Source: Agapetus fuscipes
Lineage: Eukaryota > Arthropoda > Insecta > Trichoptera > Glossosomatidae
NCBI GenBank assembly: GCA_951799405.1
Contig: OX637353.1
Span: forward strand, 6,076,001-6,140,000
Reading direction: 5' to 3'
DNA: 64,000 bases
Shown here: in pieces, positions 10,837 through 22,185 of the stretch
How positions within the stretch are numbered: position 1 is the stretch's first letter
Layout of the letters: every line of letters begins with the position of its first letter
Position numbers and translations under genes: made by a program
Notes under the pieces: generated by a model
The model's database searches: none
What the model was told of the DNA's origin: nothing
The model's input: only the letters and a program-made list of their open reading frames with translations

Positions 10837-11515
10837 GAAAGATGCTATCTACTTTTCCTACAGATTTTTGACTCATTTGTAATTTAAAGGCACAACTGTA
10901 CTCAAGTACAGATAATAGGTAAGCTGTATATATTATTGATCCTCAATGTTGAATTACACCTTTGAACTTAAATAAAATGTGATGAATATGATGTTGCAGA
11001 TACGCTGTATGATAGAGTTACAACTGGTAAGTAGTAATATTTTCAGGATGTTTGAATGGAAATAAAGTGAGAATGTGTGGTACTAATAGAAATGCTTTAT
11101 GGAATGAGAAGCATATGATTGTGGGGAACGTTTGCAGTATGTACATGGAATACATGCCAGTAAAGACAGTTGGATTATTCACAAGGTGGTGTGATGAAAA
11201 GTACATTAAAATTGTGTTTTATTTCTGGTAAAGAGAACAAAACAAATCTTATTAGGTCGAATATCAACATTTTTTCTGAAAAAGAGCTCTCCAAGGTCTA
11301 AGCTTGGTTTTGACTTAGCTCGTTTTAGAACTCACCCACTTTTGTGACGTTGGGTAAACCTTACTTACTTTAATTACTCAATGGCATACATAATCACCCA
11401 ACATCTTTAAAAAAGGATGCGTCAATTTATAAACTCTACAGAAGTTTGCACCTTCTGAATACTTGTCTGAGACGTTAATCACTTGACCACACATTGTTCA
11501 AAAGGTTCATCCCCC
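10837..11515. other. Intron sequence, nothing recognised
   Basis: AT-rich sequence between the Gypsy element and the host exon. No repeat family or reading frame of note was seen. Confidence 0.5.
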
Positions 11516-12106
11516 TCAATCAGGTAGATACTGAAATGTATTGATAAGTGAACGTACAGTCTCAGTCTTTTTCTTGAGGTTGGATCTTGACAGAGTCTGC
11601 ACAAGCTCTGACTGCAGTCGGCTGCCAACTGGCTCTGCGTCTTTGCGTGGCCCATCCACAGCATCACTGTTCAAGAACTCCAACTTGGACGGCTGCTTCC
11701 TGAATGTGTTAGTGGGGTATTCTCCTATGGTCACCGAAACCTGAGGATTAGACTTCTTCATTGTCAGCATTCCATTGTGTTGCTTCATGAAGTAAGTAGA
11801 TGGTGGTTTGGGGCTGGTAGGCGCTGGGTCGTATATTTTGAATGACTCCAGAGATTCCATTTCGACCGCGTCTGACTTTGCTTTGACTAGTTTTGGTTTG
11901 CTGGTGACTTTGACTAATGAGGAAGTGTCGTAGTCTGGTGTGGGAGTGGTTGGTGGTCTATCAGGTGCCACTGACTCTTGCACACGCTGCAGGACTGCGT
12001 GACCATTCTTTTTTATTGGTGGTGGAGGAGGTGCTTTTTGTTTCACATGCCCTGTTGTAGATTTGACTGTTGTGATAACTTTGGTGTTTCCATTCTGATT
12101 GGGCAT
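11516..12106 (-). CDS. Harmonin-like scaffold, Pro-rich exon with WH2-like motif
   Basis: Follows a TTTTAG acceptor in phase 0 and begins MPNQNGNTK. Codons are open to TGA at 11516 (196 residues). A GTACGT donor at 11552-11557 would instead end the exon at 11558 in phase 0, which fits the exon at 2741. It encodes a Pro-rich, disordered segment (KAPPPPPIKK, RPPTTPTPD) and, at residues 164-183, a motif of the form LVQTLSRSNLKKKTE. That resembles an actin-binding WH2 motif (amphipathic helix followed by LKK-T/V). Actin binding is inferred; vertebrate harmonin also works at actin bundles. Whether TGA or the donor is used may differ between transcripts. Confidence 0.75.
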   Translation of the reverse strand: MPNQNGNTKVITTVKSTTGHVKQKAPPPPPIKKNGHAVLQRVQESVAPDRPPTTPTPDYDTSSLVKVTSKPKLVKAKSDAVEMESLESFKIYDPAPTSPKPPSTYFMKQHNGMLTMKKSNPQVSVTIGEYPTNTFRKQPSKLEFLNSDAVDGPRKDAEPVGSRLQSELVQTLSRSNLKKKTETVRSLINTFQYLPD

Positions 12107-12793
12107 CTAAAAGTGACAAATAATATTATGTTAATCAAATGTTTAATTTAATAAATGGAGAAGCTATAAGTGTAGGTATCATTAAAATACAATTGAAAAA
12201 AAAAAAGGTTTTTTTGCATGTTTGATCATTGCCAAAAGTATCAACCTAAGTAAGATTAAACTACTGTAAGGCTTATTGCAAATTTGTCGTAAATAAAGAG
12301 GTAAAAAAATATTCCACTGGGAGCTTTTTTGAAAATTGACTCACATCCCAGAACTATTGAAAGCAGATGGCATCTAATGCTGGACAATGTTTATATTCAA
12401 TGAGAAAATCAACCAATCTCTTAACATAAAATCAAACGGATGTATGTTTGTCCTGTATGGACTCCTAAACGACTAAACAGATTGCGATGAAATTTACATG
12501 AGTAATTCTTTACATGCTAGCTTAGTCTTTTGTTTATAAAAAAACTGGAGCAATAAAGTAAATGAGACACATTTAAGTTTACACTTACAAATGCTGCATG
12601 TGAACTAATAAAATTAACCAAAACTCACATGAATATAAACCTTGCAACTCCTGGGAAGCATTGACAAAAGTGAACCAAGGCGGCATGATACAGTAACAGT
12701 AACAAGCCACCACAAGGGGTGGCAGGGTACAGCTAGTTATATATAAATAAATATCTTCCCCAACATGGATTACAGAGAATACAGATATCTTAC
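12107..12793. other. Intron with a decayed copy of the 250-bp repeat
   Basis: About 12600-12740 carries a decayed minus-strand copy of the common 250-bp repeat (recognisable around the segment that elsewhere reads GTCACCCCTGTTTCAGGG). The rest is AT-rich and unremarkable. Confidence 0.45.
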
Positions 12794-13105
12794 AGGGGGA
12801 GGAGGTGGTGGGGGTTGGCCTGGTGGTTTGAAGTTCCTCTTGGGTGTTTCCGATATCCCATTACTGATAGAATGTGTCCCATTGCTGTGGGCATTTGTCC
12901 CATTTTTGTGGGCATTTGTCCCATTGGTCTGGGTAGTTGTCCCATTTGTGTGGGCATGTGATCCATTTGTGTGGGCATGTGTCCCATTGCTGTGAGGATT
13001 TGTGACGTTGTTTTGCCTTGCAGGTGAAGAAACCCCATTCATATTGTTCCCGTTCTGAATTCTAGGAGAACTTGACATTCCATTGTATGCATTGAATGGT
13101 CGGTC
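12794..13105 (-). CDS. Harmonin-like scaffold, Asn-Gly repeat and poly-Pro exon
   Basis: 312 nt, phase 0 at both ends, with a TTTCAG acceptor and a GTAAGA donor. It starts DRPFNAYNGMSSSPR. It then has about five imperfect 8-residue repeats of the form NGTHAHT (24-bp DNA repeats at about 12860-12990) and ends in six or more prolines. It is a flexible, disordered segment. Poly-Pro commonly binds profilin, SH3 or EVH1 domains, which would fit an actin-linked scaffold. That is inference; the repeats themselves have no known role. Confidence 0.82.
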
Positions 13106-14365
13106 CTGAAAGGAAAATAAAAAAAACATGTTTAAATCATTCAATGTGGTATTAAATTGTGAAATAAACAGGGTGCGTCTTTGGACTTGTACTCAGAAGG
13201 TAGTGAGTTCGATTTCTGGCAGATTAACAAAACTAATGACTTACTTCTGTTCTAGTAAATTAAAAAAATAGTGGTGAAGTGTGATTGTTTGAATGAGCCC
13301 GTATTTATTTTAATTCATGTTTACTGGTTTATGGCGGATGTTATGGAATGATGTTATGCAGAATGTAATGCGACGTTTTTATGCAATAAAAGGTAATCGG
13401 AATATTTTCTCTTGAGAAATGTGAGATCAATAAAAATGCGTTACGAAACGTTAAAGATTTTTCTTGTGTAACGGTACCTACCTACCAACCTAAGTAGTTG
13501 CCTCTATAATAATATTTCGTCGTAAAAATATTTATTACATAATGAATTCAATTAGAATTCATAAGGTAAAAAATCGCAAATAGTTTTTCGTTGAAAATAG
13601 TACAAGAATAGTAGGTACTTTCGGTCAATTTTGAACCCAGGCCACGAATCGGAAATTTGACTGTGAAAATTAATTAGATCTAGAATATGTATAGGTATAA
13701 TGAAAGTCTATTGTAAAAAATGTTATACATAAATTACTTTTTTCTGTTTTACGAGAACATGAATATGAAACAATAAACACTCAATCATGATGTTTTAGGA
13801 TTTTCATTGTGAAAATTTAGTCAAAACATTTTTCTTACAATAAAAATACAGTTTTTTTTTTAATTTAAATAAAACAATTATTCACGACAGGCAACTGACA
13901 AATTATAATAATTCACAGGTATTTTAGCATTTTTTTACAACAATATGAGTCTGTGGGAAAATTTCCCGTGTGAAAAGTCACTTCTCTGAACTGTGTATCT
14001 CTTACTGAGGCTTCAGTAACAGATATAAGTAACTAGGTAGGTACTTATTATACTTATATCACACCTCTAGGGACAATGTACTTCACACTGTTAAAGTAAT
14101 AATGCAATAGTTCCTAATTATTTGATATCTGATGATTTTTTTCTCGTTTTTCGTGGAGACATTATTAACCTACTTGCTACAAATTAAGTGGAAAAATGTT
14201 GTAATAATATTGAACTTCCAACAGCTATGGGAACATTGAAAAGAAAAAAATAAGAAAGACTTAATTTAATTTTAATTCTGGAACCTGTAGAATACTAAGT
14301 AAAATGTAACGTTCAAACAGTTTTGAAGAGTTGTGTTTGCTCCGTACGAAAAGTTACGTTATTTT

Positions 14366-14595
14366 CACTATTTACAAATATCGTCGGTGTTATAGCCGCG
14401 GGGATCAAGACAGGTTATTTGGAACTGCGGATAACGCTGGTTCGAATCACGCGACGATAACTTCGACCCTGGTTCAACAGATGCCGTTGCATGCACACAA
14501 GCTTCTGCTTTCGCATGAAGACAACTGGCCAGGTAAAATAGGTTGGTGGATTGCATTCCTTTCCACAAATCTATTTAAAAAAAAAAAAAAAACTC
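14366..14595 (+). mobile_element. tRNA-derived SINE, second family, poly(A) tail
   Basis: Begins GTCGGTGTTATAGCCGCGG and has a B-box-like GGTTCGAATCA, then a body containing AACTTCGACCCTGGTTCAAC and ending in TGCATTCCTTTCCACAAATC plus about 15 A. A second copy lies at 44270-44500. Confidence 0.6.
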
Positions 14596-14729
14596 TACTT
14601 TTCGGCCCAAAACAATATTATTAATAAATAAAAAAATAATTATTTTCAATAATTTTGTATTAACACACGAGTAAAAACAAAAACAGTCATTTTTTTTCAT
14701 CCAGAGGGTTGAAACATTGTAAAATGTGA

Positions 14730-15645
14730 ATTTCTTTGACAGAATAATGTATTACACACACATACATATTTCTTTGACAGAATAATGTATTACACACACA
14801 TACATATTTCTTTGACAGAATAATGTATTACACACACATACATATTTCTTTGACAGAATAATGTATTACACACACATACATATTTCTTTGACAGAATAAT
14901 GTATTACACACACACATACATATTTCTTTGACAGAATAATGTATTACACACACATACATATTTCTTTGACAGAATAATGTATTACACACACATACATATT
15001 TCTTTGACAGAATAATGTATTACACACACATACATATTTCTTTGACAGAATAATGTATTACACACACATACATATTTCTTTGACAGAATAATGTATTACA
15101 CACACATACATATTTCTTTGACAGAATAATGTATTACACACACATACATATTTCTTTGACAGAATAATGTATTACACACACATACATATTTCTTTGACAG
15201 AATAATGTATTACACACACATACATATTTCTTTGACAGAATAATGTATTACACACACATACATATTTCTTTGACAGAATAATGTATCACACACACATACA
15301 TATTTCTTTGACAGAATAATGTATTACACACACATACATATTTCTTTGACAGAATAATGTATTACACACACATACATATTTCTTTGACAGAATAATGTAT
15401 TACACACACATACATATTTCTTTGACAGAATAATGTATTACACACACATACATATTTCTTTGATAGAATAATGTATTACACACACATACATATTTCTTTG
15501 ACAGAATAATGTATTACACACACATACATATTTCTTTGACAGAATAATGTATTACACACACATACATATTTCTTTGACAGAATAATGTATTACACACACA
15601 TACATATTTCTTTGACAGAATAATGTATTACACACACATACATAT
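14730..15645 (+). repeat. 38-bp satellite array, about 24 units
   Basis: Head-to-tail units of the form ATTTCTTTGACAGAATAATG followed by TATTACACACACATACAT. Units are almost identical; visible variants are an extra CA near 14908, TATCACAC near 15284 and GATAGAAT near 15463. No spacers, so it is not CRISPR-like, and there is no coding sense. Confidence 0.97.
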
Positions 15646-16541
15646 TTTCGATGTCAGAAATGCATTATGTCAAAAAACGACTTATTGCTGCTATTTATTT
15701 TTTATTATTATTAAAATTCACAGTACAAACATCCTAGATTGCCGCATCTACTTCTACATATACGACTCATTTATTAATAATATTTTCAAAAGCATTGTTT
15801 ACAATGCTATGTTTTATTTATTACTAGAGCAGGGGGAATAATGCCAGTTGATAAACATGGAATTTATTTTTTGCAGAAGAATAAGTTAGGTATGACAGGT
15901 GCTGATTGATGGGAGCGTCAAGTGACATAAAAAGACGTCTATTATTTGTTTTAATTACTTCTTGTACCTCAACTCCACAATAACACTTTCTCGCAACAGC
16001 AGGCCATAGGAAAATTTCTCTATTTTCTACACCTTACATACGCTCTCATTGCTCTTATATTCACAGTTTTTTTTTCATTAATTCTATAATGTATTATTTC
16101 CACACAGTTTTTAGCTGGATCATTTCACGCTCTTGACTGATTTCTAATTATCACTTAACAAAAAAGTTAATTGTTTTATTACTCACTGAGATTCATTGAG
16201 TTCTTAAAATTAAATTTAATCTTGATAATTCTAATCTTAGCTCACACTATTTCATTTAATCTTAATAATTCGAATCTTGGTTCGTACAATTTAATTTTAA
16301 TCTTAGCCATCTAATCTTAGTTCGTAAAATTTAAGTTTTACTAGACACACGATTACTGAGTAGAAATATACGTAAAGAAAACAATATTTGAATTGAGTAC
16401 TCAATCAAACCAGTGTCCAGGTAACTAACTCAGAAGGTCAATGGTTCAAAATCGGTCTTTTTTCAAGGATTTAAATTTAATCATTTATAATCAAGTTTGG
16501 TTGCACTACTGTTACTATAACTGTATCCTGCCACCGTTCCA

Positions 16542-16703
16542 CTAGGGGTGGCCGGTACCTCCGCAGATACGTCTCCACTTTTTTCTGTTCTTGCATACCT
16601 CTTTCATCTCTTCAACATTCAGCACTTTATTCATAAATAATCTTCTCTTATTCTCACTCTGCAGGTTCCATTCTTTCGCAACCTCACCTATTTGGTCTAC
16701 TAA
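16542..16703 (-). pseudogene. LINE ORF2 C-terminal remnant
   Basis: Minus-strand translation reads VDQIGEVAKEWN...EEMKEVCKNRKKW before a stop. Related fragments occur at 31204, 35580, 53506 and 63705. This is the conserved end of a non-LTR retrotransposon ORF2; the rest is missing. Confidence 0.55.
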
Positions 16704-16786
16704 TAAAAAGTAGTAAGTAAAATAAAGGTATTTATCTAAAGATTACCTAAAAGAGTATCGGGTAATATTTGCCCATGTTATCTACG

Positions 16787-17284
16787 GACCGGTCCGTAGC
16801 TCAGTGGTAACACTGCGGACTCTGAATGGGAAGGTTGTGGGTTCGATTCCCGGCGGAGCACTAAAAATATACCATTTATATTTTCAAATTTGCTCTTCGC
16901 CGGGTTGAAAAATTCATAAAACCTTTACCAATGACCGGTCACCAAAGATCCATCCAGCCTTACAGCAACTGGGTCTTGCTTGAGAATTGGCGCTTTGTAG
17001 CGACGACGATCAAGCTCGTAAAAAGGTCGATAGCTCAATTGGTAGGAATGCTTGCATTCCATGCCAAGAGCAAGGGTTCGACCTCAAAGGTTTACTCAGC
17101 CTTCACAAGAAATGAGAACCAGCCCCCCCCGGGAGCTGGGAAACCCCCACTTCAACTGAAAGTGGTTGGTGTGAGGCCGGCCCCCTTACCTGTAAAAATA
17201 AATAGGTCCCGAAGCGCCACATGCGACCCCTTCGGAGATAACGCAGGCAAGAAGTTACACTTTATGTGTAGCTTAGTTGCGTTT
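16787..17284 (+). mobile_element. Dimeric tRNA-derived SINE
   Basis: First tRNA-like head at 16787-16862 (box A TAGCTCAGTGGT, box B GGTTCGATTCC), then a body with CAACTGGGTCTTGCTTGAG. A second tRNA-like part starts near 17026 (TCGATAGCTCAATTGGTAG), and the tail ends GTGTAGCTTAGTTGCG. It is about 500 bp. The heads do not close a full acceptor stem, so they are not working tRNA genes. Confidence 0.75.
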
Positions 17285-18149
17285 ATCTAGGGTTCGCGAA
17301 TTTTCGCACACACCTTAATATCACTATCACACAATTTTTTGTACACGAGGAACAAAAAAAATGCATTATCATATAACGTGTTAATTTATTTCTAAATATA
17401 TTTGTTAGGGTTTGGTGGTTTACAAAGTGAAAGTCCATTGTATTTATTTAAAAAAAAAATACCTGATGCCTCAAAAAGGCATCCTCCTAAGGACGAAAAT
17501 ATTTTAGCAAAAAAGAAAAAAATAAAAGTGAACTAAAACTGTGTAATTTTTTTAAATAAATAATTTGCGATGACATATTGAAGCAGATTTTTTTGTTATT
17601 CATAGCTACTAACTGATATTAAAACATAGTCGTATTATGAATCCATTGCAAAAGAAATTATATAAGCATAAAACCAATATAGAAATGACCATTGATATTT
17701 AATGAGATAACACCGGTATTTCCATTATTTCTCATTTGTATAGGAAATTACCTACGCCATCTCCGCTCTACACACCGTGTGTGATGATTTTCATATCATC
17801 GGGGATTAACTGGTTTTGAAAAGGTGTGTGATTGAATAAGTACGTATAGATTTTTTTTTTTTTTTTTTTTTTTTTATTCACAATCATACACCAACAGGCA
17901 CAACATAAAAATAGCACATTAGACAAATTAACAAAGGAAGAAATCATGTTGCACCCCATTACCGGTGTAAGCGTAATACAATGTGATAAAAAAAGCACAC
18001 AAAAATATCAAAATAATTTCACTTACATACTAAGGATAAAAACATTTTTTTTAAAAACGGAATACAACATTCAAAAATTCAAACAACAATAATAAAATAA
18101 TATAAATAGAAGTAGTAGGGAAGAAAGGAAGGGGAAGGGGAAGGGATAC

Positions 18150-20948
18150 TCACTGCTCAAGTATAGCTAAAATTGATCTTTTAAATAAATTAGAACTACC
18201 GTGAAACAGATCGACATCTTTAAATTTATTGTTATAATTTTTAGTCATTCTTAGCAGAGGATTTCGCAAACCTGCATTGGTAACGTAACGCTTAATGTGA
18301 AAGGGCCAAAATGATCGTCTAACTGTTGGGACCGCGAAGTCTATCAATTTCAGTAATAGGGGTGTGTCTAGTGCAGACATACAAATTCTGCGTAGAATAC
18401 AGGCATCTGCAAGTTCACGCCTCGACGAGAGGTCTATTAAGTCATTGAAACGGGATGTTCTGAATCTGTGATTTCCAATTCGTATTAGTTTATGTTGGAT
18501 TTTTTCCAATGCAACGTTATATTTGTCATATAAGGGATTCCATACTGGGGAGCAATACTCGGCCCGAGAGCGTACAAGTGAGACATACAAGGTCATAAGA
18601 GATGTGGGATCTCTGAACTCCCTGGTCACCCTTAGGATAAAACCAAGCATTTTGTTACATTGTGTTAGAATCTTATCGATGTGATCGTCAAAATGCAGTT
18701 TGGAGTCAAAGATAACACCAAGATCCTTTACCGAGTCGAGTCGTTGCAGCATGGTATCAGCAATCGCATAATTATGAGAAATAAGGTTTTTGTTTTTAGT
18801 GAAGGATATGGAAAAACATTTTTTCAGATTTAGTTCCAATCTATTGCAAACACAGTAGTCATGGACCCTACCGAGATCCTCTTCCAACAAAACAGCGTCC
18901 TCCTCAGTTCTTATGGTACGATAAATTTTGAGATCGTCTGCAAATAGTAAAAAATCTGAGTGAATGAAGCAATTTCCTATGTCATTGATGAAAGCTAGAA
19001 ATAACAGAGGGCCCAGAACAGAACCCTGGGGTACCCCCGACGTAACACACACGTATTCTGATTTAAACCCATTAAGAGTTACTGTCATAAGTCTATCGCT
19101 TAAATATGAACTAATCCACCTCAATAGGTCACCGTGAATACCATAGTATGAAAGCTTTCGAGTCAGTAAAGCATGATCAACCTTGTCGAATGCCTTCTGG
19201 AAGTCTGTATAGATTGAATCAACTTGTATGCGTTGATCCATAGCCCTGAAAAGAAAGTCTGTATACACGAGAAGATTTGAGGTGGTCGATCTATCGGTCA
19301 TAAAACCATGTTGTTCCTCTAAGAGATAAGGTTTGAGAAAATTATAAATGTGATCCTTGATTATCATTTCAAAGACCTTGGATATAGAGGAGAGTATTGA
19401 TATTGGGCGATAGTTTGTAATATCATCCTTATTGCCTGCCTTATGGATGGGGGTAACATGAGCTGTCTTCCATATGGTTGGAAAGCAGCCCTCCCTGATG
19501 CTCCTGTTAAAGAGAATACGTAGAGGTTTGGTCAGATGAGACGCACATTTTTTGAGAACAATGGGAGAAATCGAGTCAGGTCCAGCACCTTTATTAGTGT
19601 TAAGGTTGATAAGTTTGTTATAAATTTCGGAACTTAAGATGTTAATCGATGAAAGTGAAGATGTATTAGTATGATTTGGTGGATTGTGATCTGTGTCAGC
19701 TATAGTGTTTTTAGAGAAAACAGATTGAAAGTATTGACAAAAAAGATTGGATATATCTTTAGGATCGTCAGATAAAATATCCTTGTAATGCATGTTTTTG
19801 GGATATGAGTTTGATGTCTTTAAGTTGTTAATATAGGAGAAAAATGGCTTTATATTTGTTTTGATAGATTGTTCAATATTAGCAATATAGTGTCTATGGT
19901 CGTGTCTGTGTGCAATTTTGAGTTTAGATCTAAAGTTAGAATAGGCAGCATAGTCACATAGATTATTATATTTCTTCCAACGGTCCCAGTATTTATTTTT
20001 GTCTCTAACCAAAGCAACCGTAGAACTTTTATACCAAAATGGGTACTTAGGTTTTTTGGCTAGTTTCTTGGGTGTATACAGATCAATAATACTTACCAAG
20101 GTATCATAGAAAATGTCTACAGCAAGATCAGTAGTTTTGTCATCCAACAGAGCATTCCAATCAATTAGGCTGAGCATATGATTTATTTCAGTGAAATTGG
20201 CTTTGAAAAAATTATATTTGGGTGCACTTTTGCTGTCCAACTGCACATCCGGTTTAAGTGGAACATCAATCAACAGAGAAGGATGATGACCATCCTCAGG
20301 CACCAGAGGAAAATCTCCACGACTCACAGTACAATCAACATCAGATAGAACCAAATCCAAGATTTTATTATTTTTATTGGGTATAAGATTATATTGTTTA
20401 ACATTTAAGAAGGAGATTGATTCAAGTAGTAATCTGGCTGTATCGCCAGTGCTCGATTCAACAGTGGCTGCTGGATTGCTCTCATCAGTCATCCATTTAA
20501 TTTCAGGGACATTGTAATCGCCCAAAATACATATATGAGTGTTTTGGTCATGCTTTAAGATGATGGCCGAGAGATTATTAAGATGTGCTTCGTATTCGGA
20601 GATGGCGGAGGACGGTGGAATGTAGACAACACCCAGGATGAGACCTGGTTTCCTCAGGTTTTTATTTGCATTAGAAGACAGAAAAAGTGAAATAAACAGG
20701 TTCTCACCCAGAGTTTCCCACACAGGGGCGCGCGCACACTTCAAGGACCTCCGAACCGCTATCAGAACACCACCACCATCCCTCTTATTTGTAAGATCAA
20801 AATCTCTGTCTCTACGGAAAACCACATAACGGTCATCAAACAATTCATAATCAGAGACGCCATCTCTTAGCCATGTTTCCGTTAGAACTACAATGTCAAA
20901 GTTGTTTATGATTAGGTTGGCACGAAAATCACAAGTCTTGCTCTTCAA
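18150..20948 (-). CDS. LINE ORF2: AP-type endonuclease and reverse transcriptase
   Basis: 932 residues from the first ATG; the frame is open upstream to about 21000 and includes the usual YYQNSRGLKSK start, so translation may begin earlier than the ATG. The endonuclease has LTETWL, LGDYN and EDGHHPSL blocks (the last in place of SDHHP). RT has YRPISILSSISKVFE, DFQKAFDKVDH, SGVPQGSVLGPLLF and the catalytic FADD. A C-terminal thumb and tail follow. It nicks DNA and copies LINE RNA at the nick. No stop or frameshift is seen, so the product could be active. The Jockey/CR1 assignment rests on the motif pattern. Confidence 0.92.
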   Translation of the reverse strand: MKSKTCDFRANLIINNFDIVVLTETWLRDGVSDYELFDDRYVVFRRDRDFDLTNKRDGGGVLIAVRRSLKCARAPVWETLGENLFISLFLSSNANKNLRKPGLILGVVYIPPSSAISEYEAHLNNLSAIILKHDQNTHICILGDYNVPEIKWMTDESNPAATVESSTGDTARLLLESISFLNVKQYNLIPNKNNKILDLVLSDVDCTVSRGDFPLVPEDGHHPSLLIDVPLKPDVQLDSKSAPKYNFFKANFTEINHMLSLIDWNALLDDKTTDLAVDIFYDTLVSIIDLYTPKKLAKKPKYPFWYKSSTVALVRDKNKYWDRWKKYNNLCDYAAYSNFRSKLKIAHRHDHRHYIANIEQSIKTNIKPFFSYINNLKTSNSYPKNMHYKDILSDDPKDISNLFCQYFQSVFSKNTIADTDHNPPNHTNTSSLSSINILSSEIYNKLINLNTNKGAGPDSISPIVLKKCASHLTKPLRILFNRSIREGCFPTIWKTAHVTPIHKAGNKDDITNYRPISILSSISKVFEMIIKDHIYNFLKPYLLEEQHGFMTDRSTTSNLLVYTDFLFRAMDQRIQVDSIYTDFQKAFDKVDHALLTRKLSYYGIHGDLLRWISSYLSDRLMTVTLNGFKSEYVCVTSGVPQGSVLGPLLFLAFINDIGNCFIHSDFLLFADDLKIYRTIRTEEDAVLLEEDLGRVHDYCVCNRLELNLKKCFSISFTKNKNLISHNYAIADTMLQRLDSVKDLGVIFDSKLHFDDHIDKILTQCNKMLGFILRVTREFRDPTSLMTLYVSLVRSRAEYCSPVWNPLYDKYNVALEKIQHKLIRIGNHRFRTSRFNDLIDLSSRRELADACILRRICMSALDTPLLLKLIDFAVPTVRRSFWPFHIKRYVTNAGLRNPLLRMTKNYNNKFKDVDLFHGSSNLFKRSILAILEQ

Positions 20949-21195
20949 TCCTCTGCTATTCTGGTAATATAACTTAAGAGTACTTATGTTACAGTGAGTT
21001 GGTTAAATATGAAGTACAGTCGATAAATGTTCACAGCAGCCCAAGAGTAGAAAACTTTAAAATATGAAAAAAGTAGATAGTTGAGCAGGTGAGTACATGA
21101 AGGGGAATTGGGAAGGACATGGGAAAAAGGGCGACAAATGTAACAATCAATTATTATAAAAAAAATATACACAGTTAAAAAAGTAAAAAATAAAT

Positions 21196-21870
21196 TCATA
21201 AAATCTTTTGTAAGTCTTCCTTTGTAATAATGCGTAGAACAGGCTCGTTTGTGTCTTTTCTCACATAAATCCTTGAGTTTTTTGTCCAGGTAAACTTCCA
21301 GGCCTTTGCCTTTGCCATAATACGTGCATCTCTGTAAAGTAGTTTGTTTTTCAAGGTCAAGTGCTCCGATATGTATATTTTCCTCCCTTTGTCCTGAATA
21401 CCCAAATCCTCGGTTGTTAGACCACGCTTCAATTTTGCGCAGTCTAAAAAAGCATCACGCAAACTAGTTTTAGAAAATTTTTAGATAATATTCTTTGGTC
21501 TGTTGTTGGTGGCAGCTCCATGAGAGACTCGATGCACTGCGGTGATGTCAGAAGGTAAAATCGGAACGCCAATCTTACTGGCCAAAGTTGTTACTATATT
21601 CTGTAGATTTTCACCTTTTCGATCCGTTATATTTTGAATCTCAACGTTAGCTCTTCTGGCTCGCTGCTCCATATCATTTGTGTAATGTTCCAGCTCCGCA
21701 TAACGACGCTCAAGCTCGCTGAGTCGCAACAAAACATCACTGTGTTCTTTCTTTAAGTCATCATAGTCCACAATAATATCATTAAACTTCTTGGAAATAA
21801 ACTCAAGTTCTTCTACCTTTTTTGTATATAAATTAATTGACTTCACTAGATTATCATGTTTTTCATCCAT
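21196..21870 (-). pseudogene. LINE ORF1, coiled coil plus FP25K-like domain, one in-frame stop
   Basis: Two segments in the same frame: 21870-21481 is a coiled coil (LSELERRYAELEHYTNDMEQ) leading to VHRVSHGAATNNRPKNII, and 21462-21196 holds the rest of the nucleic-acid-binding domain (IYISEHLTLKNKLLYRDAR). A single TAA at 21481-21483 separates them with no frame change. It starts at an ATG after a stop, so the N-terminal PHD region of related ORF1 proteins is absent here. ORF1 products bind LINE RNA. ORF2 starts about 200 bp downstream. Confidence 0.75.
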
Positions 21871-22185
21871 TTTGTTAAGAGGGAGTTATAGATACACGGA
21901 ATTCGTAAAAAATCGTAAAATTCGTAATCTGTTGATAAATGTCGTAACTAAATAAGGTTAGCACTTTTTTATAATGTTTAACTTTGACTGTGTGCCGGCA
22001 GATGTGCTAGCTAAAATAATAATATTTTTTTCTACAATTCCACACTAAGACGGCCAGACCCTACCAATACATTGATATTATTCACTTTGTCTGCTATCCG
22101 GTCATTATAATACATTGGCATACTGTCAAACGTAGGGATCTCCAAATCGAGGTTATTTAAAAAAATAAAAAATAGGCTGATTTAA

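Larger units (their letters stand above)
17851..21910 (-). mobile_element. Jockey/CR1-like LINE
   Basis: Minus-strand non-LTR retrotransposon. A 25-base A tail (T run at 17851-17875 on the plus strand) follows a 270-bp 3' UTR, intact ORF2 and a broken ORF1 coding for a coiled coil and an FP25K-like domain. The 5' end lies near 21.9-22.0 kb. No target duplication was found. It lies in the same orientation as the host gene. Confidence 0.85.

Noticed and set aside
14730..15645. CRISPR-like array
   Set aside because: Units are contiguous with no unique spacers and the genome is eukaryotic.
16787..16862. Functional tRNA gene
   Set aside because: A and B boxes are present but the acceptor ends do not pair, and the unit continues into a SINE body repeated elsewhere.
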